NCBI GenBank assembly: GCA_964400875.1
Contig: CAYNWK010000041.1
Span: 1 to 31,705 of the forward strand
Length of the DNA: 31,705 nt
Reading direction: 5' to 3'
From: CAYNWK01 sp964400875
GTDB taxonomy: Bacteria; Chloroflexota; Anaerolineae; Anaerolineales; UBA4823
Below the pieces are notes generated by a model. It saw only the letters and a list, made by a program, of their open reading frames with translations. It was not told the origin of the DNA and did no database searches. This document shows positions 8,505 to 15,440 of the stretch, one piece after another (position 1 is the stretch's first letter; each line of letters opens with the position of its first letter). The position numbers were made by a program, and so were the translations under genes.

Positions 8505-8533
8505 AGTATAGCATACCCACATGAGTGTCTTCA
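8505..8533 (-). promoter_or_regulatory. Promoter of the ROK-recJ unit (extended -10), predicted leaderless start
   Basis: On the minus strand TATACT (8510-8505) is preceded by TGC (8513-8511), an extended -10. A weak -35 candidate, TGAAGA (8533-8528), lies 17 bp further upstream. Only seven bases separate the -10 from the ATG at 8497, so a normal start distance puts +1 at the ATG or the base before it. There would be no room for a Shine-Dalgarno sequence, and none is seen. Confidence 0.6.
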
Positions 8534-8535
8534 GG

Positions 8536-8564
8536 TTGACGAGACCTTGAAAGGTTGATATTAT
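8536..8564 (+). promoter_or_regulatory. Promoter of yvcK (TTGACG-17-TATTAT), predicted leaderless start
   Basis: TTGACG at 8536-8541, a 17-bp spacer and TATTAT at 8559-8564 make a near-consensus sigma-70-type promoter. Eight bases after the -10 comes the ATG at 8573, so +1 falls at 8571-8573 and the message would have a leader of 0-2 nt. The in-frame TTG at 8555 lies in the promoter spacer and would be outside the transcript. The spacer also holds a 12-bp inverted repeat, ACCTT-GA-AAGGT (8544-8555), which could be an operator. Confidence 0.65.
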
Positions 8565-8572
8565 GGCAAATA

Positions 8573-9910
8573 ATGAACGAAAATTTTGGACGCCGGTCAG
8601 CTCGCCGGCTGCGTTTATTCTTATCCCGACAATTGAGCTGGCTGATCCCCGGAATAGGGGTTAAACGCTGGCTCGTTGTCACGTTGTTTGGCACTACCCT
8701 GATGGGAGTCGGGTTAGCGTTGATGATTCTCGACTTCTACCGCACCGCTCCAGAAACCTGGTGGCTGCCAATCATATCCACAGCTTCTTTGCGATTTCTG
8801 CCAAGAATTTTTCGTGTTTTGATCTTTGGTGGTTTGGGGGTGCTGATCATCTTGTGGGGAATTTGGGGAATAAATCGATCCTTGATGGCTCCTTTCGTCC
8901 GCCCTGGCCACAGCATGGCGCAGGTTCTGGCGGTTTATCGCCGGAAGGAACGCGGACCTCGAGTGGTCGCGATAGGCGGCGGGCATGGACTGGCTACCCT
9001 GCTGCGGGGTTTGAAAGCATATACCAGCAATATTACCGCCATTGTCACCGTCGCCGACGATGGTGGCTCTTCTGGACGCCTGCGGCGTTCACTGGGTATT
9101 TTGCCTCCGGGAGATATCCGCAACTGCCTGGCGGCGTTGTCCAATGATGAAGCCATGCTTGCTCAACTGTTTCAATATCGCTTCCCCAACGGCGCAACCG
9201 GATTGGATGGGCACTCTTTTGGAAATCTCTTTATCTCCGCTCTGGCGGAGATCACGGGCAGCTTTGAAGAGGCAGTTGCCGAATCCGGACGAGTACTTTC
9301 AGTCAGCGGTCGCGTACTACCAGCAACTTTACACGACGTTAAACTGGTCGCCGATGTAAGTTTACCCTTCATGGTTGGTGAAGTGCGCGTAGAGGGTGAG
9401 AGCCGCATTCCCGAGAGCACCGGCACTGTCAGGCGGGTATGGCTGGAACCGAATGCGCCTACCGCTTTTCCTCAGGCAATCCAGGCGATCCTGGCTGCTG
9501 ACCTGATCGTTATCGGTCCAGGCAGCTTATACACCAGCATTATGCCGAATCTTTTGGTCCCGGATATCGCGGATGCAATTCGATCGAGCAAGGCCATGAA
9601 GGTGTACGTGAGCAATGTCGCCACTCAACCTGGAGAAACAGACGGGTATTCCTGTCTGGATCACGTACAGGCGATTGAAGATCATGTCGGTGGAAATCTA
9701 TTCGATCTCATCATCGCCAATGATCGGGTTGCCAAGAACTTACCTGTCTCGATCCAAGGGCTTCGGATTGACCCCGAACTTGAAGCTGATCACGTGGTTT
9801 ACCACGCAGATTTAATCGACGCGGATCGCCCCTGGCGTCATGATTCCGCAAAACTCGCCCAAACACTGATCGATCTATACCAAGAACGGACAGGTCCTTT
9901 GGTAGAATAA
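8573..9910 (+). CDS. yvcK: YvcK/CofD-like protein (gluconeogenesis factor family), with N-terminal membrane helices
   Basis: A 445-aa protein, with the start set at ATG 8573 because the promoter -10 ends eight bases before it. Residues about 32-54 and 78-100 are two hydrophobic helices, so the protein is membrane-anchored. Then comes a full UPF0052 domain with the Rossmann-like nucleotide loop GGGHGLATLLRGLK (135-148), TVADDGGSSGRLRRSLG (near 160-175) and LPPGDIRNCLAAL. Family members bind UDP-sugars or resemble CofD and are needed for growth on gluconeogenic carbon and for cell shape; B. subtilis YvcK is about 317 aa and lacks the helices. The membrane-anchored form is, from memory, common in Chloroflexota. 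It stands alone, about 230 bp before pgk and divergent from the ROK gene. Confidence 0.9.
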   Translation: MNENFGRRSARRLRLFLSRQLSWLIPGIGVKRWLVVTLFGTTLMGVGLALMILDFYRTAPETWWLPIISTASLRFLPRIFRVLIFGGLGVLIILWGIWGINRSLMAPFVRPGHSMAQVLAVYRRKERGPRVVAIGGGHGLATLLRGLKAYTSNITAIVTVADDGGSSGRLRRSLGILPPGDIRNCLAALSNDEAMLAQLFQYRFPNGATGLDGHSFGNLFISALAEITGSFEEAVAESGRVLSVSGRVLPATLHDVKLVADVSLPFMVGEVRVEGESRIPESTGTVRRVWLEPNAPTAFPQAIQAILAADLIVIGPGSLYTSIMPNLLVPDIADAIRSSKAMKVYVSNVATQPGETDGYSCLDHVQAIEDHVGGNLFDLIIANDRVAKNLPVSIQGLRIDPELEADHVVYHADLIDADRPWRHDSAKLAQTLIDLYQERTGPLVE

Positions 9911-10142
9911 AGGGCTGAAGGGTCCTATATATACCAATACAGCTGATTTCGATGGACGAAACGGGTGACCCGCGCTCATCCCTTATCATTGGTTTGTCTC
10001 GATAGTGATGGACGACGATTCGGTTAAGTGGGTTGCCTGGTACGATCACGAATAGGGTTGTTGGGACCAAGTTCGCTGTCTGGCTGATAAAAGAGCGAAT
10101 TCCTTCTGATCATTATCTCGTTTGAGAGACCTGGGAGGTTTG

Positions 10143-11318
10143 ATGTTCAATAAAAAAACGATTAAGGATGTGGATGTTCAAGGAAAGCGCGTTTTGGTGC
10201 GCGTCGATTTCAACGTCCCCATTAAAGAAGGGAAAGTAGGCGATGATACCCGCATCCGGGCCGCTTTGCCAACCCTGACCTATTTGCTCGACCATGGCGC
10301 CGCGCTGATTTTGTGTTCCCATTTGGGTAGGCCAAAAGGCAAGCCCGATCCGGCGTTGTCTTTGAAGCCCGTTGCCGAACATCTGGGTGAATTGCTCGAT
10401 CAAAAGGTCGCTTTCGCTGAAGATTGTATTGGCCCACCCGCGCAAACTGCTGCTGAGAAGCTGCAGCCAGGCGACGTGCTTCTGTTGGAGAACACCCGCT
10501 TCCATGCAGAGGAGAAAGCCAACGATCCCGAATTCGCCAAGAAATTAGCCTCACTGGCGGACATCTACGTCAACGATGCTTTTGGTTCAGCCCACCGCGC
10601 GCACGCTTCGACGGAGGGCGTGGCAAATTATCTGCCAGCGGCTGCTGGTTTTCTCATGGAAAAAGAGATCCGCTATCTGGGGCAAGCGATCGCCAATCCA
10701 GACCATCCTTTCATTGCTATTCTGGGGGGAGCCAAGATCAGCGATAAAATCGGCGTAATCCGCAACTTGCTGGAAAAAGCCGACCAGGTGTTGATCGGGG
10801 GCGGCATGGCGAACACCTTCTTTAAAGCCCAGGGATATCCGGTCGGCGACTCACTGGTAGAGGATGAAGTTCTCGATACCGCCCGTGAGTTGATCGAAGA
10901 AGGCGGAAATCGGTTGCGCCTGCCCGTAGACGTTGTAATCGCCGATGACTTCTCGGCTGAGGCTGAACGCAAGGTAATGAGCATGGGACCAGTGCCGGAA
11001 GGCTGGCGCATCCTCGATGTGGGTCCCGAGACGATTGCCTCGTTCTCCCGGGTGATCGCGGATGCGGGTACTGTCGTTTGGAATGGGCCGATGGGCGTTT
11101 TTGAGTTCCCCCGCTTTGCAGAAGGCACCGTCAGGTTGGCAGAAGCGGTTGCAAAGTCGGACGCAGTCTCGATCATTGGAGGCGGAGATTCGGTGGCTGC
11201 GATCAAGGAAGCCGGCCTGGGGGAGGCAGTTACCCATATCTCCACAGGCGGCGGCGCTTCGTTGGAGATGTTAGAGGGTAAGACGCTTCCAGGGCTTGCT
11301 GCTTTGGATGATAAATAA
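10143..11318 (+). CDS. pgk: Phosphoglycerate kinase
   Basis: A 391-aa glycolytic enzyme converting 1,3-bisphosphoglycerate plus ADP to 3-phosphoglycerate plus ATP. ATG 10143 follows GGGAGG at 10133-10138 (4-nt spacing); an in-frame TTG 21 bases upstream is less likely. Visible motifs are RVLVRVDFNVP (16-26), the substrate loop SHLGRPKG (59-66), ENTRFH (116-121), VNDAFGSAHRAHAS (143-156), VWNGPMGVFE, and the C-terminal nucleotide loop GGGDSVAA followed by STGGGASLE. The length is normal. The upstream gap (9911-10142) shows a short palindrome, CGGGT-G-ACCCG (9962-9972), but no convincing promoter. tpiA follows 123 bp downstream. No gapdh gene is in the window. Confidence 0.98.
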   Translation: MFNKKTIKDVDVQGKRVLVRVDFNVPIKEGKVGDDTRIRAALPTLTYLLDHGAALILCSHLGRPKGKPDPALSLKPVAEHLGELLDQKVAFAEDCIGPPAQTAAEKLQPGDVLLLENTRFHAEEKANDPEFAKKLASLADIYVNDAFGSAHRAHASTEGVANYLPAAAGFLMEKEIRYLGQAIANPDHPFIAILGGAKISDKIGVIRNLLEKADQVLIGGGMANTFFKAQGYPVGDSLVEDEVLDTARELIEEGGNRLRLPVDVVIADDFSAEAERKVMSMGPVPEGWRILDVGPETIASFSRVIADAGTVVWNGPMGVFEFPRFAEGTVRLAEAVAKSDAVSIIGGGDSVAAIKEAGLGEAVTHISTGGGASLEMLEGKTLPGLAALDDK

Positions 11319-11341
11319 TACGTTTCCCGGATAATAACCGT

Positions 11342-11416
11342 CCGTGGAGCAGTGGGCTCGAGCTGAAAGGGAAGCAGGACTCCTTTCTCAAGCACTTAGC
11401 CTACCTTGGTCCACGG
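11342..11416 (+). repeat. Nested inverted repeats in the pgk-tpiA gap
   Basis: The outer arms CCGTGGA (11342-11348) and TCCACGG (11410-11416) are perfectly complementary. Inside them GAAAGG (11365-11370) pairs with CCTTTC (11382-11387) around an 11-nt loop. The whole could fold as one branched RNA structure between the two genes, ending about 15 bases before the tpiA ribosome-binding site. No T-run follows. A processing or attenuation role is possible but unproven; arms of 6-7 bp could arise by chance. Confidence 0.35.
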
Positions 11417-11441
11417 CAGCTAAACTTACGTGAGGTAAATC

Positions 11442-12197
11442 ATGCGAAAACCCATGGTCGCCGGAAATTGGAAAATGCACAAAACGGTCGCGGAAGCGCG
11501 CCACCTGGTATCAGAGATGGTACCGGGATTGCAGGCGGTCTCCGGAGTGGAGAACGTGCTCTGTCCTCCAGCCACGGCGCTGCTGGCGGTTTCGGCTTTG
11601 CTGGAGGGCACCGATATCGGCTTGGGCGCCCAGAATATGCACTGGGAGTCCGCCGGCGCTTTCACCGGTGAAATTTCCCCTCCGATGGTCGCTGAATTAT
11701 GCAGTTATGTGATCGTCGGACACTCGGAACGGCGCGCTTATTTCGGTGAAACGGATGAAACGGTCAACCGGCGGGTCCAGGCCGCTTTAGCGCACGATCT
11801 GACGCCAATCGTTTGCGTGGGAGAAACTTTGGATGAGAACGAAGCCGGGCGTACCGCAGAAGTTATCTCCCGGCAGATGGAAGATGGGTTGGCGGGGCTG
11901 GCGTTGACCAACGGGAGCGCTATCGTGATCGCTTATGAACCGGTTTGGGCCATCGGCACAGGCAAAGCAGCCACTTCCGAAGGCGCGAACGCAGTCATTG
12001 CAGAGATGATCCGTCCGGCGTTGGCGCAAATGTTCGGAGACATCGTCGCCCAAGAAACCCGTGTCCTGTACGGCGGGTCTGTCAAAGGCGACAACGCAGC
12101 AGAATTTTTCAACCAGGCGGATATTGACGGCGCGCTGGTCGGCGGCGCCAGTTTGACCTCAGATAGTTTCCTGGCCATCACGCAGGCGGCAGCTTGA
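11442..12197 (+). CDS. tpiA: Triosephosphate isomerase
   Basis: A 251-aa TIM-barrel enzyme interconverting dihydroxyacetone phosphate and glyceraldehyde-3-phosphate. ATG 11442 has GAGGT about 6 nt upstream. Active-site residues are visible: Asn9 and Lys11 in GNWKMHK, His94 in VGHSERR, Glu166 in AYEPVWAIGTG, then the phosphate-binding YGGSVKGDN and DGALVGGAS. Length and motifs are those of a normal bacterial enzyme. It lies 123 bp after pgk on the same strand and is probably transcribed with it. A 6-bp hairpin (AACCGA/TCGGTT, 12198-12214) follows the stop but lacks a T-run. Confidence 0.98.
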   Translation: MRKPMVAGNWKMHKTVAEARHLVSEMVPGLQAVSGVENVLCPPATALLAVSALLEGTDIGLGAQNMHWESAGAFTGEISPPMVAELCSYVIVGHSERRAYFGETDETVNRRVQAALAHDLTPIVCVGETLDENEAGRTAEVISRQMEDGLAGLALTNGSAIVIAYEPVWAIGTGKAATSEGANAVIAEMIRPALAQMFGDIVAQETRVLYGGSVKGDNAAEFFNQADIDGALVGGASLTSDSFLAITQAAA

Positions 12198-12298
12198 AAC
12201 CGATCCCTTCGGTTACGGGTCAAGACATCTTTTCAAAGAAGGATCATGCCGGCGCATAGAAAATCCAGGCTGCTGCGGCTTGGAAGCCCCTTGACTTA

Positions 12299-13057
12299 AT
12301 GCCGATTGAATTTGACGGGATCTTCTGGTTTGCAGCTTTGCTGTTCAGCCTGACACTTATACAAAGGGCGCTGCATTTTGAAATTCAAGCGATCTTCCTT
12401 TTGCTCACCCGACGAGCAGAGATCGCGCTGGCCTTATTCTCCCTGCTTTTCTTTCCCGGCGTGCTGCTGCACGAATTGAGTCATTTTCTGATGGCCCTTG
12501 CCTTGGGTGTGAGAACGGGGCGCTTTTCCCTATTCCCCCAACCACTCCCGGATGGGCGCTTGCGTCTTGGCTACGTTGAAACTCAAGCGACAGATGTGGT
12601 TCGGGATGCATTGATAGGGACCGCGCCATTGATCGCCGGTAGCGGATTCGTTCTCTATGCCGGTTTACTGCAATTGCGTTTGCCTCTCCTTTGGGAATCC
12701 TGGCTCGCAGGCGGCTGGCCGACGTTCCTCGATTCGATGGCTGGATTACCCGGTCAGCCTGATTTTTGGTTGTGGTTCTATTTGATTTTCACCATCAGCA
12801 GCACGATGCTGCCTTCCCGGTCGGACCGCAGAGCCTGGCTGCCGGTGGGGATCTCCATTGGATTTGTGGTTATTCTCGCTGTCTTCGCCGGCGCGGGCGC
12901 CTGGATGGCGTTGAACCTGGCTCCACTGCTGAACCGGGGGCTACGGGGGTTTGCAGTCGTGGTCGGGGTCAGTCTGGCGGTGCACCTGGTTCTCTTACCG
13001 CCTTTCTGGCTAGTGCGCCGTTCGCTTGTCCGTCTGACAGGTTTATCGGTAGTTTGA
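12299..13057 (+). CDS. Polytopic membrane protein with HExxH motif (M50-like metallopeptidase candidate)
   Basis: A 252-aa protein with about six hydrophobic segments. The helix near residues 45-70 contains HELSH (58-62), the HExxH zinc motif inside a membrane segment, as in site-2-protease-like and M50B-like families. The classic second motif of S2P (LDG or NxxPxxxxDG) is not obvious. PSRSD (172-176), just after the hydrophobic stretch FWLWFYLIFTISS, could provide Asp176 as third ligand. The start ATG 12299 has only a weak upstream GGAAG with long spacing. It lies 101 bp after tpiA and upstream of the nusG-like gene. The substrate is unknown; it may also be a non-proteolytic relative. Confidence 0.55.
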   Translation: MPIEFDGIFWFAALLFSLTLIQRALHFEIQAIFLLLTRRAEIALALFSLLFFPGVLLHELSHFLMALALGVRTGRFSLFPQPLPDGRLRLGYVETQATDVVRDALIGTAPLIAGSGFVLYAGLLQLRLPLLWESWLAGGWPTFLDSMAGLPGQPDFWLWFYLIFTISSTMLPSRSDRRAWLPVGISIGFVVILAVFAGAGAWMALNLAPLLNRGLRGFAVVVGVSLAVHLVLLPPFWLVRRSLVRLTGLSVV

Positions 13058-13146
13058 TGGCCTGCACCTGGTGAGAGTAGATCTAATCGGTGGGGGGTAG
13101 GGCAAATTAAGCGTTGTCGACTGGGAAAGCCCTTCCCGAGAGAGTA

Positions 13147-13155
13147 TGGTATCAT
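13147..13155 (+). promoter_or_regulatory. Extended -10 promoter upstream of the nusG-like gene
   Basis: TGG-TATCAT at 13147-13155 is a good extended -10 element with no recognisable -35. A start near 13162 would give a leader of about 68 nt. The leader contains a small hairpin: GCATG (13174-13178) pairs with CATGC (13183-13187), and GGA (13164-13166) with TCC (13188-13190). Just upstream of the -10, GGGAA (13123-13127) and TTCCC (13133-13137) form a short inverted repeat that might be an operator. Confidence 0.45.
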
Positions 13156-13229
13156 CGCGCGAAGGAGCTGCAGGCATGAAGCCATGCTCCCACGGAATGT
13201 ATTGGACGTTAGTAAGAGGTGTTTTAAAG

Positions 13230-13736
13230 ATGACGAGTCAATGGTACGCACTGAGGAGCAAACCAAGAAAAGAAGATGTGCTCTGGAGACAGGTGCGCGT
13301 AAAAGGCTACGAAGTTTACTATCCAAGGCTGCGAGTCCAGCCTGTGAACCCTCGTTCGAAGAAAATCCGCCCTTATTTTCCCGGGTATATGTTTATCAAT
13401 GTCGATCTGGAGGAGGTTGGTCTGTCCACCTTTCAGTGGATGCCTCACGCCATCGGTCTGGTAAATTTTGACGGCGAACCGGCGACCATCCCGGATCATA
13501 TTGTCCAGGAGATCAAGAAAAGGGTGGATGCGATCATGGAAGCCGGCGGCGAGCTGTTCGAAGGCTTGCATAAGGGCGACAAAGTGCGCGTTAGTGATGG
13601 GCCGTTCAGAGGCTATGAAGCGATCTTTGACGCCCGCCTGCCCGGCAGCGAACGGGTGCGCGTATTGATTCAGATGTTGAGCGACCGCCGGTTACCGGTT
13701 GAGCTGCGAGCAGGTCAAATCAAGAAAGATGATTGA
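13230..13736 (+). CDS. Specialised NusG paralogue (transcription antitermination factor, RfaH/UpxY-like)
   Basis: A 168-aa protein with a NusG N-terminal domain at about 4-95 (SQWYALRSKPRKEDVLWRQV, then RPYFPGYMFINVDL) and a C-terminal KOW domain at about 113-150 (GDKVRVSDGPFRGYEAIFDA). ATG 13230 has AGAGG 10 nt upstream and fits the usual MxxxWYALRxKP beginning; the frame is open further upstream without family similarity. The isolated setting before gmd, away from secE and ribosomal-protein genes, indicates a specialised paralogue rather than housekeeping NusG. Such factors (RfaH, UpxY, LoaP) ride on RNA polymerase and let it read through long polysaccharide or antibiotic operons. A terminator-like hairpin follows within 16 bp of its stop. 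Confidence 0.85.
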   Translation: MTSQWYALRSKPRKEDVLWRQVRVKGYEVYYPRLRVQPVNPRSKKIRPYFPGYMFINVDLEEVGLSTFQWMPHAIGLVNFDGEPATIPDHIVQEIKKRVDAIMEAGGELFEGLHKGDKVRVSDGPFRGYEAIFDARLPGSERVRVLIQMLSDRRLPVELRAGQIKKDD

Positions 13737-13751
13737 AATTGGAGAACGCTT

Positions 13752-13772
13752 GACCGCTTAGCGGTCGGTTTT
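13752..13772 (+). terminator. Terminator-like hairpin between the nusG-like gene and gmd
   Basis: GACCGC (13752-13757), loop TTA, and GCGGTC (13761-13766) form a 6-bp hairpin followed by GGTTTTG. The T-run is short (four), so this is a weak intrinsic terminator or a pause site. It lies 16 bp past the NusG-like stop and 20 bp before the gmd start, so polymerase must pass it to express gmd from the upstream promoter. Confidence 0.5.
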
Positions 13773-13791
13773 GCATAGCGAATAAACAGAG

Positions 13792-14871
13792 ATGATCAAA
13801 GCCTTTATCACCGGGGTTACCGGTCAGGATGGTTCCTATCTGGCGGAACTGCTGCTCTCAAAAGGGTATGAAGTCCACGGATTGATCCGCCGGGCCAGCA
13901 CCTTCAATACCAAGCGCATCGATCACATTTACCGCGACCCTCATCACCGCAACGGGGTAAATTTACATCTGCATTATGGAGATGTATCCAACACAGGCAA
14001 CCTGATGGAGCTGATCTACAACATACAGCCAGAGGAGGTCTATCACCTGGCTGCCCAGTCACATGTGCGGGTGAGCTTCGACTTACCGGAGTATACGGGC
14101 GATGTCACCGGCCTGGGAACGATGCGCATCCTCGAAGCCATTCGCAAGAGCGGGATCAAAGCTCGTTTTTACCAAGCCTCCTCGAGCGAGATGTTTGGCA
14201 GCGCCCCACCGCCTCAAAACGAGACTACGCCGTTCGAGCCACAAAGTCCGTACGCCGCCGCCAAGGCGTATGCGTATTGGGTGACGCGCAACTACCGCCA
14301 TGGGTACCAGATTTTTGCCTGCAACGGGATCCTCTTCAATCACGAATCCCCGCGACGCGGTGAGACATTTGTAACCCGAAAAATTACGCGGGCGGTTGCT
14401 CACATCCTGGCCGGAAAACAGGAACACCTTTATCTTGGCAACCTGGATGCGAAGCGGGATTGGGGTTATGCCCCGGATTACATTGCCGCGATGTGGAAGA
14501 TGATACAGCACGACCAACCCGAAGATTTCGTGATCGGCACCGGCGAAGCGCATTCCGTGCGTGAGTTCCTAGAAATCGCGTTTGGTTATGTTAACCTGGA
14601 TTGGCAGGATTACGTGCGCATCGACCCGCGTTATTTCCGGCCCAACGAAGTGGATTTTTTACAGGCCGATCCCAGCCGTGCGATCAATCAATTGGGATGG
14701 GAACCACGCGTGTTTTTTAAGGATCTCGTCCGCATCATGGTCGATGCAGATCTGGAAAAACTCGGACTGGATACTCCCGGGGAAGGCCGCCGCATCCTGG
14801 AAAAACTGCACGGTCGCTGGCATCGCTGGGAGGACCAGATGGTCAGCATGGATGGGGGCGGAGAAGGCTAG
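13792..14871 (+). CDS. gmd: GDP-mannose 4,6-dehydratase
   Basis: A 359-aa short-chain dehydrogenase/reductase that converts GDP-D-mannose to GDP-4-keto-6-deoxy-D-mannose, precursor of GDP-fucose, GDP-rhamnose or perosamine. NADP-binding TGVTGQDG is at 7-14, followed by the Gmd-specific RRASTFNTKRIDHIY (33-47). The active site has Ser131/Ser132-Glu133 and YAAAK (Tyr154, Lys158), and NHESPRRGETFVTRKITRA (183-201) is the family signature. The C-terminal part with RPNEVDFLQADP is complete. The start ATG has only CAGAG upstream. The partner reductase (WcaG/Rmd) is not in the window, so the final sugar is unknown. It points to surface polysaccharide or glycan synthesis. Confidence 0.96.
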   Translation: MIKAFITGVTGQDGSYLAELLLSKGYEVHGLIRRASTFNTKRIDHIYRDPHHRNGVNLHLHYGDVSNTGNLMELIYNIQPEEVYHLAAQSHVRVSFDLPEYTGDVTGLGTMRILEAIRKSGIKARFYQASSSEMFGSAPPPQNETTPFEPQSPYAAAKAYAYWVTRNYRHGYQIFACNGILFNHESPRRGETFVTRKITRAVAHILAGKQEHLYLGNLDAKRDWGYAPDYIAAMWKMIQHDQPEDFVIGTGEAHSVREFLEIAFGYVNLDWQDYVRIDPRYFRPNEVDFLQADPSRAINQLGWEPRVFFKDLVRIMVDADLEKLGLDTPGEGRRILEKLHGRWHRWEDQMVSMDGGGEG

Positions 14872-14893
14872 TTGAAGTTACTACAAGGTAGCG

Positions 14894-15373
14894 ATGCCCT
14901 CTGTATTGTTTGTCTGCACTGCCAATATTTGCCGTTCTCCGATGGCGGAGGCGTTACTCCGTCAGGCGCTCTCGCGCCGGAGGATCGAGCGAGACTGGCA
15001 GGTAGATTCTGCCGGCACTTGGGCGCTGGAAGATCAGCCTGCAGCTGAGAAGTCCCAGCTGATGATGTCGATGCGCGGCTTGAATATCCGCGCTCACCGC
15101 TCAAGGCAGGTCAATAAAAGCATGTTGGCGAAATACGATCTGGTATTGACGATGGAGCAGAGCCATAAAGAAGCCCTGCAAGTTGAATTCCCGGAACTCG
15201 CAGATCGGATTTATTTGCTCTCCGAAATGGTTGGTTCGAACCACGATATTCGCGATCCTATTGGGGGTTCGAACACCGCTTTCCAAGAGACCGCAGCCGA
15301 ATTGGAATCGTTGATTGACCAGGGATTCGACCATATTGAGCAGCTGGCTACAAAGCGGAGATCTAAACAGTGA
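14894..15373 (+). CDS. Low-molecular-weight protein tyrosine phosphatase
   Basis: A 159-aa cytoplasmic phosphatase. The P-loop CTANICRSP gives nucleophile Cys8 and Arg14 (CX5RS), and Asp121 in the DPIG loop is the general acid. Length is normal. ATG 14894 puts the P-loop at the usual distance from the N-terminus, with a weak AAGGT upstream. In exopolysaccharide loci such enzymes (Wzb, EpsP type) dephosphorylate a tyrosine kinase controlling chain length, which fits the gmd neighbour; no BY-kinase is visible here. Arsenate reductase of the ArsC/LMW-PTP family is less likely, since its redox cysteines near the C-terminus are absent. It begins 22 bp after gmd. Confidence 0.92.
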   Translation: MPSVLFVCTANICRSPMAEALLRQALSRRRIERDWQVDSAGTWALEDQPAAEKSQLMMSMRGLNIRAHRSRQVNKSMLAKYDLVLTMEQSHKEALQVEFPELADRIYLLSEMVGSNHDIRDPIGGSNTAFQETAAELESLIDQGFDHIEQLATKRRSKQ

Positions 15374-15440
15374 GCGACGTTTGATCCGTCCAAAACCGCC
15401 GAATTTTTCCCCCATTGAGACAACTGCTAAAAAGTCAGTG

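Noticed and set aside
8555..8572. Upstream TTG as the yvcK start
   Set aside because: It lies in the spacer of the proposed promoter, and the AAGG touches the codon with no spacing. ATG 8573 fits better.
9962..9972. Palindrome CGGGT-G-ACCCG between yvcK and pgk
   Set aside because: It is short and isolated, and there is no clear promoter near it to regulate.
10673..11395. 240-codon frame on the minus strand within pgk
   Set aside because: It is a shadow of pgk; Ser/Thr/Pro-rich low-complexity composition reflects reverse-strand codons.
12198..12214. Hairpin after tpiA as a terminator
   Set aside because: The stem is only 6 bp with no T-run; chance is a fair explanation.
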